Below, piece after piece: positions 17,476 to 26,788 of a stretch of DNA of 64,000 nucleotides. This DNA is from Anaerolineae bacterium (GTDB taxonomy: Bacteria > Chloroflexota > Anaerolineae > Aggregatilineales > Ch27): the NCBI GenBank assembly GCA_013178165.1, contig JABLXG010000009.1, positions 1 to 64,000 on the forward strand, in the 5' to 3' direction. Positions within the stretch are counted from its first letter, which is position 1. Each line of letters begins with the position of its first letter. The notes beneath the pieces are model-generated. The model ran no database searches. It was not told the DNA's origin and was given only the letters and a program-made list of their open reading frames with translations. The position numbers and the translations under genes are program-made.

Positions 17476-19326
17476 TCAGGTACGCCCGAATTGCCGTGCC
17501 AGTTGCTCGGCACTGATATGGAGCAATGTGGGGCGTCCATGAGGGCAGGTGTGAGGGGATTGACTGCGCTCAAGCTGACGGATGATCGCCTGCATTTCGG
17601 TAAGGCTGAGAACCTGACCCGCTTTGACCGCTGCCGCTTTGCAGACACGCAGCGCAATGATCTCTTCAAGCTTACGCTGGCCAGGTGGAGCGCCGACTTC
17701 CAGATCGGCCAGAACCAGCCGTACCGCTTCAGTGGGGTCTGTTCTGGCGAGCATGGCGGGAATAGCCCGGACGCGCAGGGTGGTAGCACCAAACGGCTCC
17801 AGCTCAAACCCCAGACCGGCCAGTTGCTCCAGGTGCTCTTGAACAAGCGCCATATCGCGCAGTGGTAGTTCAACTGTGACGGAATCCAGCGTCTGCTGGG
17901 CGACCGATTGCCGGGCGACAGCTTCAGCTAAGAACTGTTCGTAAAGAATACGCTCATGGGCGGCATGCTGATCGATCAGATACAGCCCAGCCGGTCCTTC
18001 AGCCACAATATAGGCGGCGCCGACCTGTCCCAGCACGCGCAACATGGGCAAGGTTCGTGGCTGGCTGGGGCGCCCCATACCCTCGGGGATACCGGCCAGA
18101 AACGCCTCGTCATCGTCCGCAGCGCTTCCGGGCGCGCCAGGTTGTGCGGAGGCAACGTGCTGGCCGTGGTAGCCGGGCGAATCAATCTCTAAACCCAGGG
18201 ACGACTGACGACTAGATTCATTTGAATCGGCGCGAGCAGGAGCCATGTCACGGCGTGTTGACCAAGCCATGTTGCGCCATTGAACGTCCGGATGGGGTCT
18301 GACCTCCGGTGGTGGAGCCTGACTGATGACCGCGCTGCGCACCGCCCGCTGGACGGCAGCAAAAACAGCATCGGGGCTGCGAAAGCGTACCTCTGCCTTG
18401 GTAGGGTGGACGTTCACATCCACCTCTTCAGGAGGCAGCGTGATCATAAGCACAGCGATGGGATAACGGCCTTGTGGCAGGAGTGTATGATAGGCCTGTG
18501 TGACCGCATAGGCCAGGGCTGTATCCCGAATCAGGCGACCGTTCACAAACAGGGTGATCTGCGTACGGTTAGCGTGATGATAGTCGGGGGCAGACACAAA
18601 GCCAGAGACCCGTATCTCCGGAAGATCGGGACGGCTGGCTGGCAGCGGCATCACTTCCAGCATGTGGCGGAAGGCCTCTGCTCCCAGCACCACAGGCAAG
18701 ACATCCGCCAGCTTGCCCCCGCCGTAGGTGCGGAAAACTTCCCGGCTGTCGTGCGATAGGGAAAACCGAATGGCTGGATAGGCCAGCGCAAAATTGGTGA
18801 CCAGTGTCGTGATCTGGCGGCGCTCTGTGGTTGCACTCTTCAGAAATTTGAGGCGTGCGGGGGTGTTGAAGAACAGGTCTTCCACCGTCACTACCGTGCC
18901 TGCAGGCGCGCCGACAGGCCGCTGATCCTGGGTCTTGCCACCAGCGATGACTATCCGCGTGCCTGCCTGCTCATCGCGGTGCCGGGTGATCAGCGTCAGG
19001 CGGCTGACACTGGCGATGCTGTGCAGGGCTTCCCCCCGAAAGCCCAGGGTATTGAGATGATCCAGGTCAGAGAGAGTCTGGATTTTGCTGGTGGCATGGC
19101 GCAAGAAGGCAGTCGCCACATCGGCTGAGGGGATGCCATGGCCATTATCGCTGACCCGAATCAAACGCTGTCCGCCTTCCTCAACATCGATGTGGATGTG
19201 GTCGGCGCTGGCATCAATCGCGTTTTCCACCAGCTCTTTGACCACTGAGGCCGGGCGCTCAACAACTTCTCCGGCAGCGATCTGCGCTGCGACAATTTCA
19301 GGGAGAATGTGAATGGTCATCGTCAT
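17476..19326 (-). CDS. mutL: DNA mismatch repair protein MutL
   Basis: 616 residues. The N-terminal GHKL ATPase has 'ELVENAIDASADHIHID' and 'GFRGEALHSIASVS', and joins MutS-bound mismatches to downstream steps. The C-terminal part carries the endonuclease metal motif 'DQHAAHERILYE' (DxHAxxERxxxE) and the late 'CPHGRPT' motif, so this MutL should nick DNA itself, as in bacteria lacking MutH. A Pro/Ser-rich linker around residues 340-420 joins the halves. No mutS is in the window. Length is normal. Confidence 0.96.
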   Translation of the reverse strand: MTMTIHILPEIVAAQIAAGEVVERPASVVKELVENAIDASADHIHIDVEEGGQRLIRVSDNGHGIPSADVATAFLRHATSKIQTLSDLDHLNTLGFRGEALHSIASVSRLTLITRHRDEQAGTRIVIAGGKTQDQRPVGAPAGTVVTVEDLFFNTPARLKFLKSATTERRQITTLVTNFALAYPAIRFSLSHDSREVFRTYGGGKLADVLPVVLGAEAFRHMLEVMPLPASRPDLPEIRVSGFVSAPDYHHANRTQITLFVNGRLIRDTALAYAVTQAYHTLLPQGRYPIAVLMITLPPEEVDVNVHPTKAEVRFRSPDAVFAAVQRAVRSAVISQAPPPEVRPHPDVQWRNMAWSTRRDMAPARADSNESSRQSSLGLEIDSPGYHGQHVASAQPGAPGSAADDDEAFLAGIPEGMGRPSQPRTLPMLRVLGQVGAAYIVAEGPAGLYLIDQHAAHERILYEQFLAEAVARQSVAQQTLDSVTVELPLRDMALVQEHLEQLAGLGFELEPFGATTLRVRAIPAMLARTDPTEAVRLVLADLEVGAPPGQRKLEEIIALRVCKAAAVKAGQVLSLTEMQAIIRQLERSQSPHTCPHGRPTLLHISAEQLARQFGRT

Positions 19327-19399
19327 TTGCCTGAAAGCCGCACCCCGGCTTTCGCCGGGGCGTGTTTGTTGATCTTGCCGCTAGGCTTGCACATCGTGG

Positions 19400-20989
19400 T
19401 CATTGGCCAGCGAGAGCGCCTTCCTGTTTCAGCGGCAGGCTGAAGTAGAACTTGCTGCCTTTGCCCAGTTCACTTTCTACCCACACTCTGCCATTATGAT
19501 ACTTGGCAACACTGTGGACAATGAACAATCCCAGGCCGCTACCTTTGATCCGCTTTCTGGTGATCTCCGGGGTAATGATCCGGCTACCGCGTTTGAACAG
19601 CCGGTCCAGATTCTCTTTGGCGATGCCTAAGCCAGTGTCACTCACACAGACAGTTAGCGCGTTGTCAGTGACTGTGATGGTGACAGTGACATCACCACCA
19701 TCAGGGGTGTACTTGATCGCATTGCTGACCAGATTGGCCAGAGCGCGTTCAATCATCAGTTTGTCGCCGGAGATGATCGGAACCGCAGGGGGAAGGATCG
19801 TGCTGAGGCGAATATTCTGCTTGGCTGCAATATCCTGTTGGTCAGCTACAATACTGGATACGATGGCCGCAACATTGACCGGACCACGGATCATCTGGTA
19901 GCTTCCGGTCTGAGGGTCCCAGCGGCCAGCATCCTCGATGTTATTGGCCAGGGCCGTGATCTGGCGGACTCCGCTGAGCACCTTATCCAGCATTGCCGCC
20001 TGCCTGCTATTGAGATCGCCGGCCATGCCCAGCATATCAGTCGCGCTTTTGATTACGGTAAGGGGAGTATGGATGTCGTGCCCCATCAGGTCAACAATCT
20101 CGCGCTGGTTGCGATCAAGCAGTACATTGGCCGTGACATCGCGCAGGATTAGCAGCACGCTACCGACCGCGTTCTCACCATCTTCAACGACCCGCAAGTG
20201 CGGCGAGAACACTCGCTGTCCAGGCCCTTCCCAGTAATCCATAGCGTTCTCGCCGCTATTCAGAAAGTCCAATAATTCTGGATAAGCCCGCAGTGCTATG
20301 CTTGCCGGCTGGTTAACGACCTCGGATGGATTGATGTTCAGCAGGGTTTGCGCCGCCCGGTTGACTAACACCAGGTTTCCCTGGAGATCCATAATCAGGA
20401 CGGCATCGGCTACATCATCCAGCGCTATCTGCAAGCGCTGGTACTCTTTGTGCAACTGGTCAAAACGTGAAACGTTGATCAGAGCGGCTGAAACCTGCGC
20501 CACTAGTCTAGAGATCAGAGAGAGATGATCTGCGGATGGGGCAGCGGGGCTATCGGTGGCGATCCAGAGCACGCCGGGCCAGCGATCCACGGCGTGAAGC
20601 GGCCAGACAAGAATCCTGCCGGGAACCTCCCGTGAGGTTGTCTGCCAGACGGCATCCGGCAACTCTTGAGGATCAAGCGTCAACACGTCATGAGGAGCCG
20701 CCGAGAATTGCAGAATGTGCTCGTCCAGAACCATTGGGGAGTCAGCCAGACGTCCGGCAGCAAAGACAGTAATCTCGTGGCCAACGCCACCAAGAACCAG
20801 GCGAGCAGAATGCCCGACGCCAGTTAACAGAATCAGTTCAACTACAGGAGGGAGAGTGTGGGTGATGTCCAGGCTGGAAGTGAGATATTCGGAAGCGCGA
20901 AGTAAAAGCGCCTGTTCAGCGACCTGCCGTTCCAGTTTGTCATGGCTGACAGGGTCTTGTCGGGTAACACCTGGTTGCGCCACGCACAT
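19400..20989 (-). CDS. GAF-PAS sensor histidine kinase (orphan)
   Basis: 529 residues, no membrane segments, so probably a cytoplasmic sensor. Residues about 30-180 look like a GAF domain and about 185-290 a PAS domain ('ALDDVADAVLIMDLQGNLVLVN'; shorter core DDVADAVLIMDLQGNL). The HisKA phosphoacceptor is in 'MGHDIHTPLTVIKSAT', and the ATPase domain has 'NLVSNAIKYTPDGGDV', 'DTGLGIAKENL' and 'GSGLGLFIVHSV'. No response regulator is next to it. Signal unknown. Confidence 0.9.
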   Translation of the reverse strand: MCVAQPGVTRQDPVSHDKLERQVAEQALLLRASEYLTSSLDITHTLPPVVELILLTGVGHSARLVLGGVGHEITVFAAGRLADSPMVLDEHILQFSAAPHDVLTLDPQELPDAVWQTTSREVPGRILVWPLHAVDRWPGVLWIATDSPAAPSADHLSLISRLVAQVSAALINVSRFDQLHKEYQRLQIALDDVADAVLIMDLQGNLVLVNRAAQTLLNINPSEVVNQPASIALRAYPELLDFLNSGENAMDYWEGPGQRVFSPHLRVVEDGENAVGSVLLILRDVTANVLLDRNQREIVDLMGHDIHTPLTVIKSATDMLGMAGDLNSRQAAMLDKVLSGVRQITALANNIEDAGRWDPQTGSYQMIRGPVNVAAIVSSIVADQQDIAAKQNIRLSTILPPAVPIISGDKLMIERALANLVSNAIKYTPDGGDVTVTITVTDNALTVCVSDTGLGIAKENLDRLFKRGSRIITPEITRKRIKGSGLGLFIVHSVAKYHNGRVWVESELGKGSKFYFSLPLKQEGALAGQ

Positions 20990-21208
20990 TTCTCCGGATC
21001 AATTGCGACGAACAAAGAAGGAAATACGGTTGGGAGTGGCAAATCCCCGAAGAGCATTATAGCATTCTGCATAGCACAGGGCAACGCAGGTAGACTGACC
21101 TCTGACCGCGAATACAGGCCATCAATCTGCGACCGGGTCGGTAGACTCGCCTTAAATGGATCATATCCCTTGTGCAGCGTACAACGACATCGAAAGGGGA
21201 AGAAGTGT

Positions 21209-21490
21209 ATGCCTATCTCTGCTTTTGATCCTCAGGCGTTGCAGGAAGCGCTGGACAGGCATCTAGATCGAGAGGGGCGGCTGTGGCTGGCCGATCTGAT
21301 TCATGATCAACTCGGAGGGCGCATCACCAATGCCAGCATTCAGGCTGAGATCATCCTGCGAGCATGGTCAACGCGTCCTGAGATGGCGCTGAACGAGATG
21401 AAGGACCTGAAAGCCCGCTTGGATGAGACATCCGCATTCCTGGTGGCGCTGGTGCGGGCCGTTACGCCACCCGCTTCTGATCAGGAGTGA
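21209..21490 (+). CDS. Small helical protein of unknown function
   Basis: 93 residues, acidic, predicted mostly alpha-helical, no signal or membrane segment. The chosen ATG has AGGGGA 8 bp upstream; a longer frame start at 20942 is unsupported. It lies divergent from the sensor kinase and convergent with udk, 3 bp from the udk stop. Family not recognised. The C-terminal helix ('MKDLKARLDETSAFLVALV') could form a coiled coil. Confidence 0.65.
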   Translation: MPISAFDPQALQEALDRHLDREGRLWLADLIHDQLGGRITNASIQAEIILRAWSTRPEMALNEMKDLKARLDETSAFLVALVRAVTPPASDQE

Positions 21491-21493
21491 GGT

Positions 21494-22135
21494 TCACCGG
21501 CGCAGGTCAGCCAGCATCGATCTGATCCGGGCCGCCACTATGTCAATGGCCACCTGGTTAAACCCGCCTTCAGGGATGATCACGTCCGCGTAACGCTTGC
21601 TTGGCTCGACGAATTCCAGATGCATGGGACGGACAGTGGCCAGATACTGGTCAATGACCGACTCCACAGTGCGTCCTCGCTCTGCAATATCCCTTTTGAG
21701 GCGACGGATCAGGCGGATATCATCCGGCGTATCGACAAAGATTCGAATGTCAAACAGGTTGCGCAGCTCTGGCTCCACAAAGAGCAGGATACCCTCCACC
21801 AGGATCACGGGCTGGGGCAGAATAGTGCGCGTGCAGGCTGTGCGGCTGTATGTGGTGAAGTCATAAACCGGCTCTTCGACAGCTTCCCAGTTCTGCAAGC
21901 GGCGGATATTGGCGATCAGCAACGACGTTTCCAGGGAATCGGGGTGGTCAAAGTTGGGACGGCCATCCTGGGTGCGCGGGATGTCCGCCATATCCCGGTA
22001 GTAAGAGTCATGGGATAGATAGGCAATATTGTTGCTGCCGGCTTGCTCCAGCAACCTGGCGGATACCGTACTCTTACCGGAGGCAGTTCCACCGGCAACT
22101 CCAATCGTGACCGGACGCTGTATGGGTTGGCTCAT
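21494..22135 (-). CDS. udk: Uridine kinase
   Basis: Phosphorylates uridine and cytidine in pyrimidine salvage. 213 residues with Walker A 'GVAGGTASGKSTVSARLL' at the N-terminus, the substrate motif 'SHDSYYRDM', 'NFDHPDSLETSLL' and 'VILVEGILLFVEPELRNLFD'. The lid arginines sit in 'RLIRRLKRDIAERGR'. Length and order match bacterial Udk; phosphoribulokinase-like relatives are longer. It stands alone, with tRNA-Thr upstream on the same strand. Confidence 0.94.
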   Translation of the reverse strand: MSQPIQRPVTIGVAGGTASGKSTVSARLLEQAGSNNIAYLSHDSYYRDMADIPRTQDGRPNFDHPDSLETSLLIANIRRLQNWEAVEEPVYDFTTYSRTACTRTILPQPVILVEGILLFVEPELRNLFDIRIFVDTPDDIRLIRRLKRDIAERGRTVESVIDQYLATVRPMHLEFVEPSKRYADVIIPEGGFNQVAIDIVAARIRSMLADLRR

Positions 22136-22195
22136 GGATTGGACTCCAATTGCGGGCAGGGCAACATTGACTGGGGGAGGAGACCAGATTTGATA

Positions 22196-22230
22196 TGAAA
22201 AATGCCCGCATCAACTATGGTGACGGGCAT
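22196..22230 (-). terminator. Terminator after tRNA-Thr
   Basis: On the minus strand ATGCCCG and CGGGCAT pair across a 15-nt loop and are followed by TTTTT, directly downstream of the tRNA. Confidence 0.75.
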
Positions 22231-22236
22231 CCAGTG

Positions 22237-22309
22237 AGCCACCGATCGGAGTTGAACCGATAACCTGACGCTTACGAAGCGCCTGCTCTGCCGATTGAGC
22301 TACGGTGGC
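22237..22309 (-). tRNA. tRNA-Thr (anticodon CGU)
   Basis: A 73-nt cloverleaf on the minus strand: acceptor GCCACCG/CGGTGGC, D arm GCTC-GAGC, anticodon stem GGCGC/GCGTC with loop TTCGTAA, T stem ATCGG/CCGAT with loop TTCAACT. Positions 34-36 are CGT, reading the threonine codon ACG. The 3' CCA is not encoded. Confidence 0.95.
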
Positions 22310-22321
22310 ATAACAAAATTG

Positions 22322-22350
22322 ATTATAGCAGTTGGGTGTGGGGCGTTCAA
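22322..22350 (-). promoter_or_regulatory. Promoter of tRNA-Thr
   Basis: On the minus strand TTGAAC (22350-22345), 17 bp and a perfect TATAAT (22327-22322) lie 12 bp before the tRNA 5' end. Confidence 0.75.
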
Positions 22351-22529
22351 GGGCGAAGTAAGGCAAGAACCTGGCGCTACAACCATGGCTCGATCCCAAA
22401 ACAAGGCTATACTTGTACTGCGAATCCGTGCGTGTGCTGGCATGAATAAACTGGCAATCCATGGCACATCAGCGATAAGGCTGACGTACGGCCCGGTATG
22501 CCAGTCGTGTTGGATAAGGAGCAGGATCG

Positions 22530-22748
22530 ATGCCCGATCTGGTGCAATATCATATTGCACGGCTAAAGGATAAGAATCCCAGGGTTCGCGCTGCTGCCGC
22601 CCATGAGCTAGGGCTGCTAGGGGACGCCGCTGCATTGAGCGCCCTCGAGGAGCTTTTCCAGACTGATCGGGACCCAGAGGTCAAGCGAGCCGCTCAGGAA
22701 GCTGGCAGGGCGATCTTCAAACGGATACGTCTCCAGCAGGGTAAGTAG
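22530..22748 (+). CDS. HEAT-repeat-like mini-protein
   Basis: 72 residues, all-helical. Two helical hairpins, 'HIARLKDKNPRVRAAAAHEL' and 'LEELFQTDRDPEVKRAAQEA', match the HEAT/PBS-lyase repeat pattern (P-x-V-R/K-x-A-A). It starts with ATG behind AAGGAG. Such short HEAT proteins usually act as protein-binding adaptors, and no partner is obvious here. A strong convergent terminator follows. Confidence 0.75.
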   Translation: MPDLVQYHIARLKDKNPRVRAAAAHELGLLGDAAALSALEELFQTDRDPEVKRAAQEAGRAIFKRIRLQQGK

Positions 22749-22783
22749 AAAAGCATCGCCAGACCGCTCACGATAGTGGTGGA

Positions 22784-22820
22784 ACACCAGCGGGGTCTTG
22801 GGGAGACCCCGCTGGTGTTT
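22784..22820. terminator. Bidirectional terminator between the HEAT protein and valS
   Basis: A perfect 15-bp stem (ACACCAGCGGGGTCT with AGACCCCGCTGGTGT) with a 5-nt loop lies between convergent genes. The T tract is short (TTT). Confidence 0.8.
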
Positions 22821-22831
22821 CTGGCTGTGGA

Positions 22832-25468
22832 CTAGCCGAGTGTTTCCAGACGCTTGAGGATAGCGTCTTTACTCGTCTGCAGATCGGCCACTTTAGCCCT
22901 TTCACGCTCAACGACAGCCGGGTTGGCTTTGCTCACAAAGTCCGCATTACTGAGAAGTCGTGAGGCGCGCTCCAGTTGCTGTGAGATTGCCTCCAGCTCC
23001 TGTGCAAGGCGGGCGCGTTCAGCACTCAGGTCGATCATGTCAGCAAGGTGCAAGTAGATGGTTGCCTCGCCAACCACCACTGAGGCCGCCTTGTCCGGCG
23101 CAGGCTGACTCTGATCAAGGAAGGTGATGGTCTCAATCCGGGCCAGGCGATCGAAGAGATCCGCGTAGTCCGCCAGGAGTTGCTGGCGAGTGCCGGCGTG
23201 AGCCATCGCCTGCAGGCGCCGACCAGGGTCAACGTTGTACTCAGCGCGCAGATTCCGCAGGCCGCGGATGAGTTCAAGCAGTACCTGCATTTCCTCTTCG
23301 GCCTTCCGATTCTGGTAAGCCTGCTGTACGGTTGGCCATTCGGCTATGATCAGCGCCTGGCCCTCATGGGGCAGGTACTGCCACGCCGCCTCAGTCACAA
23401 AGGGCATGAACGGGTGCAGGAGGCGCAGGCAGGTTTCCAGCACATACACCAGAATGTGCCGCACACGGGACTTGGCTGCAGCTTCACCGCCGTAAAGCGT
23501 CTCTTTGCTGATCTCGATGTACCAGTCAGCATACTCTCCCCAGATGAATTCATAAATCTGGCGGCCAGCCTCACCATACTGGTAGGTGTCAAAGAGACGC
23601 TGCACATTGCCGATCAGGGTCTGAAGGCGACTGAGAATCCATCGATCGGGCAGGGTAAGGTCGGCGTTCAGAGGGGGAGGACCAAGCGGTTTTTCACCGT
23701 CCAGATTGGCAGTCACGAACCGGGTCATTTGCCACAACTTGTTAGCAAAGTTCCGATTGCCCCGGATGCGATCCTCCGAGAGGTTCATATCCTGGCCGGG
23801 GGTGCTACCGGTCAGCAGGGTGAAGCGCAGGGCATCTGTGCCGTACTCCTCGATGTTTTGCAGCGGATCAATCACATTGCCCTTGGTCTTGCTCATCTTC
23901 TGGCCGTTCTCATCGCGGACGAGGCCGTGCAGATAGACGGTGTGGAACGGCGCCTTGCCGGTGAACCAGAGACCCATCATGATCATCCGGGCCACCCAGA
24001 AGAACAGGATATCGTAACCTGTCTCCATGACACTGGTCGGGTAAAAGCGCCGGTAATCAGGTGTGTCTTCCGGCCAGCCAAGCGTGCTGAATGGCCAGAG
24101 GCCGCTACTAAACCACGTATCCAGCACGTCAGGGTCCTGAGTCCAGTGACGACCATCCTGTGGAGGCGTATCCTCGCGCCCGACCCATATCTCACCGTCG
24201 TCAGCATACCAGGCTGGGATGCGGTGCCCCCACCAGAGCTGTCGGCTGATGCACCAGTCACGGATGTTCTCCATCCAGTGGAAGTAGATCTTCTCAAAAC
24301 GCTCCGGCACAATCCTGATCTGGCCACTGCGCACTGCTGCGATAGCTTTCTCCGCCATAGGCTTGATTCGGACAAACCACTGCTCGCTCAGCAGAGGCTC
24401 GATCAGTTCACCACCGCGCTGGCTGATGGGCACGCTGTGGCGGTAAGGCTCTTCCTTGATGACCAGCCCTGCCGCCCGCATATCCGCCCATAGCTTTTCC
24501 CGGGCCACAAAGCGATCAAGACCGGCATATGGCCCCGCGTTTTCGTTCAGCGTACCGTCCTTGTTGAGGATATTGATCATCGGCAGGTTGAAGCGCAGGC
24601 CGATCTCATAGTCGTTCGGATCGTGGCCGGGGGTGATCTTCAACGCGCCGGTGCCGAAGGCGCGATCCACGTACTCGTCCCCGATAACGGGAATCGCGCG
24701 GTCCAGGATGGGAACCAGCACCTCCTGACCAATCAGGTGGCGATAGCGCTCATCGTCAGGATGAACAGCAACCGCAGTATCGCCCAGGATAGTCTCCGGG
24801 CGGGTGGTCGCCACGGGGATGTAGTGAGCTGGGTCTGACTTGAGGCGGTAGCGGAAGTAGTAGAGCGTACCATCACGCTCCTCGTATTCCACTTCCAGAT
24901 CGCTGACTGCAGTCTGCAGGTTAGGACTCCAGTTGACCAGTCTTGTCCCGCGGTAGAGCAGTCCATCTTCCCACAGGCGGACAAAAGCCTCCCGAACGGC
25001 CCGCGAGAGCTGGTCGTCCATGGTGAAACGCTCGCGGTCCCAGTCGCAACTGGCCCCCAGACGGCGGAGTTGCTGAACGATGCGCCCACCGTACTTAGCT
25101 TTCCACTCCCAGGTACGGCGCAGGAACTCCTCACGTCCGATTGCCTGACGGGTGGTGCCTTCCTCAGCCAGCATCCGCTCAACCATAAGCTGAGTGGCAA
25201 TACCAGCATGATCGGTGCCGGGAACCCACAGGGCCGCTTTGCCGCGCATGCGCTCGTACCGGATCATCATGTCTTCCAGGCTGACAAACATGGCGTGACC
25301 CTGGTGCAATTCACCGGTCACATTGGGTGGGGGGATGCTGATCACAAATGGCTCAGCGTCCGGATTGCGGGCAGCCTCCGGCTTGAACCAGCCATTTTGC
25401 TCCCACCATTGATAGAGGCGTGGTTCCTCATTCTGGAAGTCGAATATCCTGGGCATTTCGTTGGTCAT
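22832..25468 (-). CDS. valS: Valyl-tRNA synthetase
   Basis: Class I aminoacyl-tRNA synthetase charging tRNA-Val, 878 residues from the ATG at 25468, which has AAGGGA upstream. The HIGH-type motif is 'PPPNVTGELHQGHAM' near residue 40. The editing domain lies around 190-340 with 'ATTRPETILGDTAVAVHP', and KMSKS is 'KMSKTKGNVIDP' near residue 530. The C-terminal coiled-coil arm typical of ValRS begins near residue 800. A T-box leader precedes it, so it should be induced when uncharged tRNA-Val builds up. Confidence 0.97.
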   Translation of the reverse strand: MTNEMPRIFDFQNEEPRLYQWWEQNGWFKPEAARNPDAEPFVISIPPPNVTGELHQGHAMFVSLEDMMIRYERMRGKAALWVPGTDHAGIATQLMVERMLAEEGTTRQAIGREEFLRRTWEWKAKYGGRIVQQLRRLGASCDWDRERFTMDDQLSRAVREAFVRLWEDGLLYRGTRLVNWSPNLQTAVSDLEVEYEERDGTLYYFRYRLKSDPAHYIPVATTRPETILGDTAVAVHPDDERYRHLIGQEVLVPILDRAIPVIGDEYVDRAFGTGALKITPGHDPNDYEIGLRFNLPMINILNKDGTLNENAGPYAGLDRFVAREKLWADMRAAGLVIKEEPYRHSVPISQRGGELIEPLLSEQWFVRIKPMAEKAIAAVRSGQIRIVPERFEKIYFHWMENIRDWCISRQLWWGHRIPAWYADDGEIWVGREDTPPQDGRHWTQDPDVLDTWFSSGLWPFSTLGWPEDTPDYRRFYPTSVMETGYDILFFWVARMIMMGLWFTGKAPFHTVYLHGLVRDENGQKMSKTKGNVIDPLQNIEEYGTDALRFTLLTGSTPGQDMNLSEDRIRGNRNFANKLWQMTRFVTANLDGEKPLGPPPLNADLTLPDRWILSRLQTLIGNVQRLFDTYQYGEAGRQIYEFIWGEYADWYIEISKETLYGGEAAAKSRVRHILVYVLETCLRLLHPFMPFVTEAAWQYLPHEGQALIIAEWPTVQQAYQNRKAEEEMQVLLELIRGLRNLRAEYNVDPGRRLQAMAHAGTRQQLLADYADLFDRLARIETITFLDQSQPAPDKAASVVVGEATIYLHLADMIDLSAERARLAQELEAISQQLERASRLLSNADFVSKANPAVVERERAKVADLQTSKDAILKRLETLG

Positions 25469-25588
25469 AGCAGCGTCTTCCCTTGACAATTAAAACAGAC
25501 CACGTCTTCAGGGAATCCATGCGTCTGAAGCCCTGCAGGCGGTTGACGCCTGTAACTTCTCCGCACAGACGGTTTCCCTGCCGTGCCA

Positions 25589-25622
25589 GAAAAAAAGCCT
25601 TTCGCCCCCAAGGGCGAAAGGC
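25589..25622 (-). terminator. T-box regulated intrinsic terminator of valS
   Basis: On the minus strand GCCTTTCGCCC and GGGCGAAAGGC pair around a short loop and are followed by seven or eight T's. It directly follows the T-box sequence, as expected for the terminator/antiterminator switch. Confidence 0.92.
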
Positions 25623-25850
25623 CAGACCTTCCGTGGTACCACCTTGCTTCCGTGCAGATGACCTGACGGCGCTTTGAGCGATAACGGGCTGACCCGGAAA
25701 TGCCTACTGCCAAACAGAGTTCAGCATTTCAACTCCGGAGCGACGTTCAGCGGGACCATCCCGGTGGGCTTTCAGCCGGTGACCCACCTTTCTGCGGAGA
25801 CGTTGACCGCTTACTCCTCTCCATCTCGGTTGCTAACGGTATGCAATTTC
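25589..25850 (-). ncRNA. T-box leader (tRNA-Val sensing) upstream of valS
   Basis: On the minus strand the leader has a long Stem I and a specifier-like 'GAAC-GTC-G' whose GTC (25744-25742) is a valine codon. Next come a Stem III region with AGTAGGC and CCGTTAT, then the T-box core AAGGTGGTACCACGG at about 25630-25645, and the terminator. Established T-box RNAs bind uncharged tRNA through the specifier and the UGGN of the T-box, and then antiterminate. The match of a Val specifier with valS is strong internal support. Confidence 0.93.
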
Positions 25851-25855
25851 TGTTC

Positions 25856-25885
25856 AGTATAGCATGGCGATTCAAGCAGCGTCAA
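25856..25885 (-). promoter_or_regulatory. Promoter of the T-box/valS transcript
   Basis: On the minus strand TTGACG (25885-25880), an 18-bp spacer and TATACT (25861-25856) lie just before the T-box leader. Confidence 0.7.
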
Positions 25886-25957
25886 TGGCTTTTCGCCTCC
25901 CGATCTGGTGCTCGCCTGATCCGCCACAGGTGATTATGGGCACAGCCGGCGGCGAGA

Positions 25958-26770
25958 CTACCAGGTAGCGTCAGGAAACGTATTGATGCCGGCATGAACG
26001 CCGATACGCTTGTACATGTGAAAACCGGTGAAGGGACGCCCCAGAACGCCATCATGAATGGCCCAGGAGCGCCCACGTACCGTTCGCCAGGCATCAGGGT
26101 GCCGAAACGGGGTCGAACCATCCAGCCGGCGATACAATTCACCGCCGGGCTGGAACTCCCTGTGGATCCGTTCCATTTCCTGCCTGCCAGAGAGGTAATT
26201 GAATCCGTATCGTTCGAAGTTGATAGCATTATGGTACGCCAGCGGCTCGACCAGGAATAGTTCGTGCCCCATATTGTGCACGAACTGCTCAAAGAGCGGG
26301 ACAACGGAACGACCACTGCGCAGGCCGGCACGCACCTGTCCCGGAGCGAGTCCGGCCTGCAACGCGGCGACTTCCGCCGAAATATTGCGTCCACGTGTTC
26401 CTAGGAAAGTGGGCATACCATCAGCATCCCGGTCAATTGGAAAGCGCGGTGAATCGGGGTTGTTGATCACAACCAGCAGGACCAGCAACTGGTTGTTGAA
26501 CGTATCGACCATGTTGATGTACATGACCGGATCTTCCGCGCCGGGTCTGTGCCAGACACTCATCTCCATAGCGCGGCTGCCAGCAGGGCAGTTCATGCTC
26601 ACCACTGGCTGACCGTCCTGGGTCAGGGTTTGCGGATCAATACGGAAGCGGGAATATAGCCACGGCGCCAGCAATGTCCGGTAGATGGCATGTTTTTGCG
26701 CTTCCGGCAAATCATTGATCCCCCGGATGGAACGGGGCCACACCAGTGGCGGATACGGGGCGATCTCCAT
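25958..26770 (-). CDS. Protein of unknown function, last gene of the ctp-ctp-smpB operon
   Basis: Not recognised. 270 residues, soluble, no signal peptide or membrane helix. Conserved-looking stretches include 'CPAGSRAMEMSVWHRPGAED', 'DTFNNQLLVLLVVINNP', 'DRDADGMPTFLGT' and 'YHNAINFERYGFNYL'. The latter two have acidic and aromatic residues that could bind a metal or ligand, but I cannot assign a fold. It starts 18 bp after the smpB stop on the same strand, so co-transcription with smpB and two Ctp proteases is likely. Confidence 0.75.
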   Translation of the reverse strand: MEIAPYPPLVWPRSIRGINDLPEAQKHAIYRTLLAPWLYSRFRIDPQTLTQDGQPVVSMNCPAGSRAMEMSVWHRPGAEDPVMYINMVDTFNNQLLVLLVVINNPDSPRFPIDRDADGMPTFLGTRGRNISAEVAALQAGLAPGQVRAGLRSGRSVVPLFEQFVHNMGHELFLVEPLAYHNAINFERYGFNYLSGRQEMERIHREFQPGGELYRRLDGSTPFRHPDAWRTVRGRSWAIHDGVLGRPFTGFHMYKRIGVHAGINTFPDATW

Positions 26771-26788
26771 AGGACGGGCTGAGCGTGG

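Noticed and set aside
23180-24493. 437-codon plus-strand open frame
   Set aside because: It lies entirely opposite valS, whose HIGH and KMSKS motifs are in the other strand.
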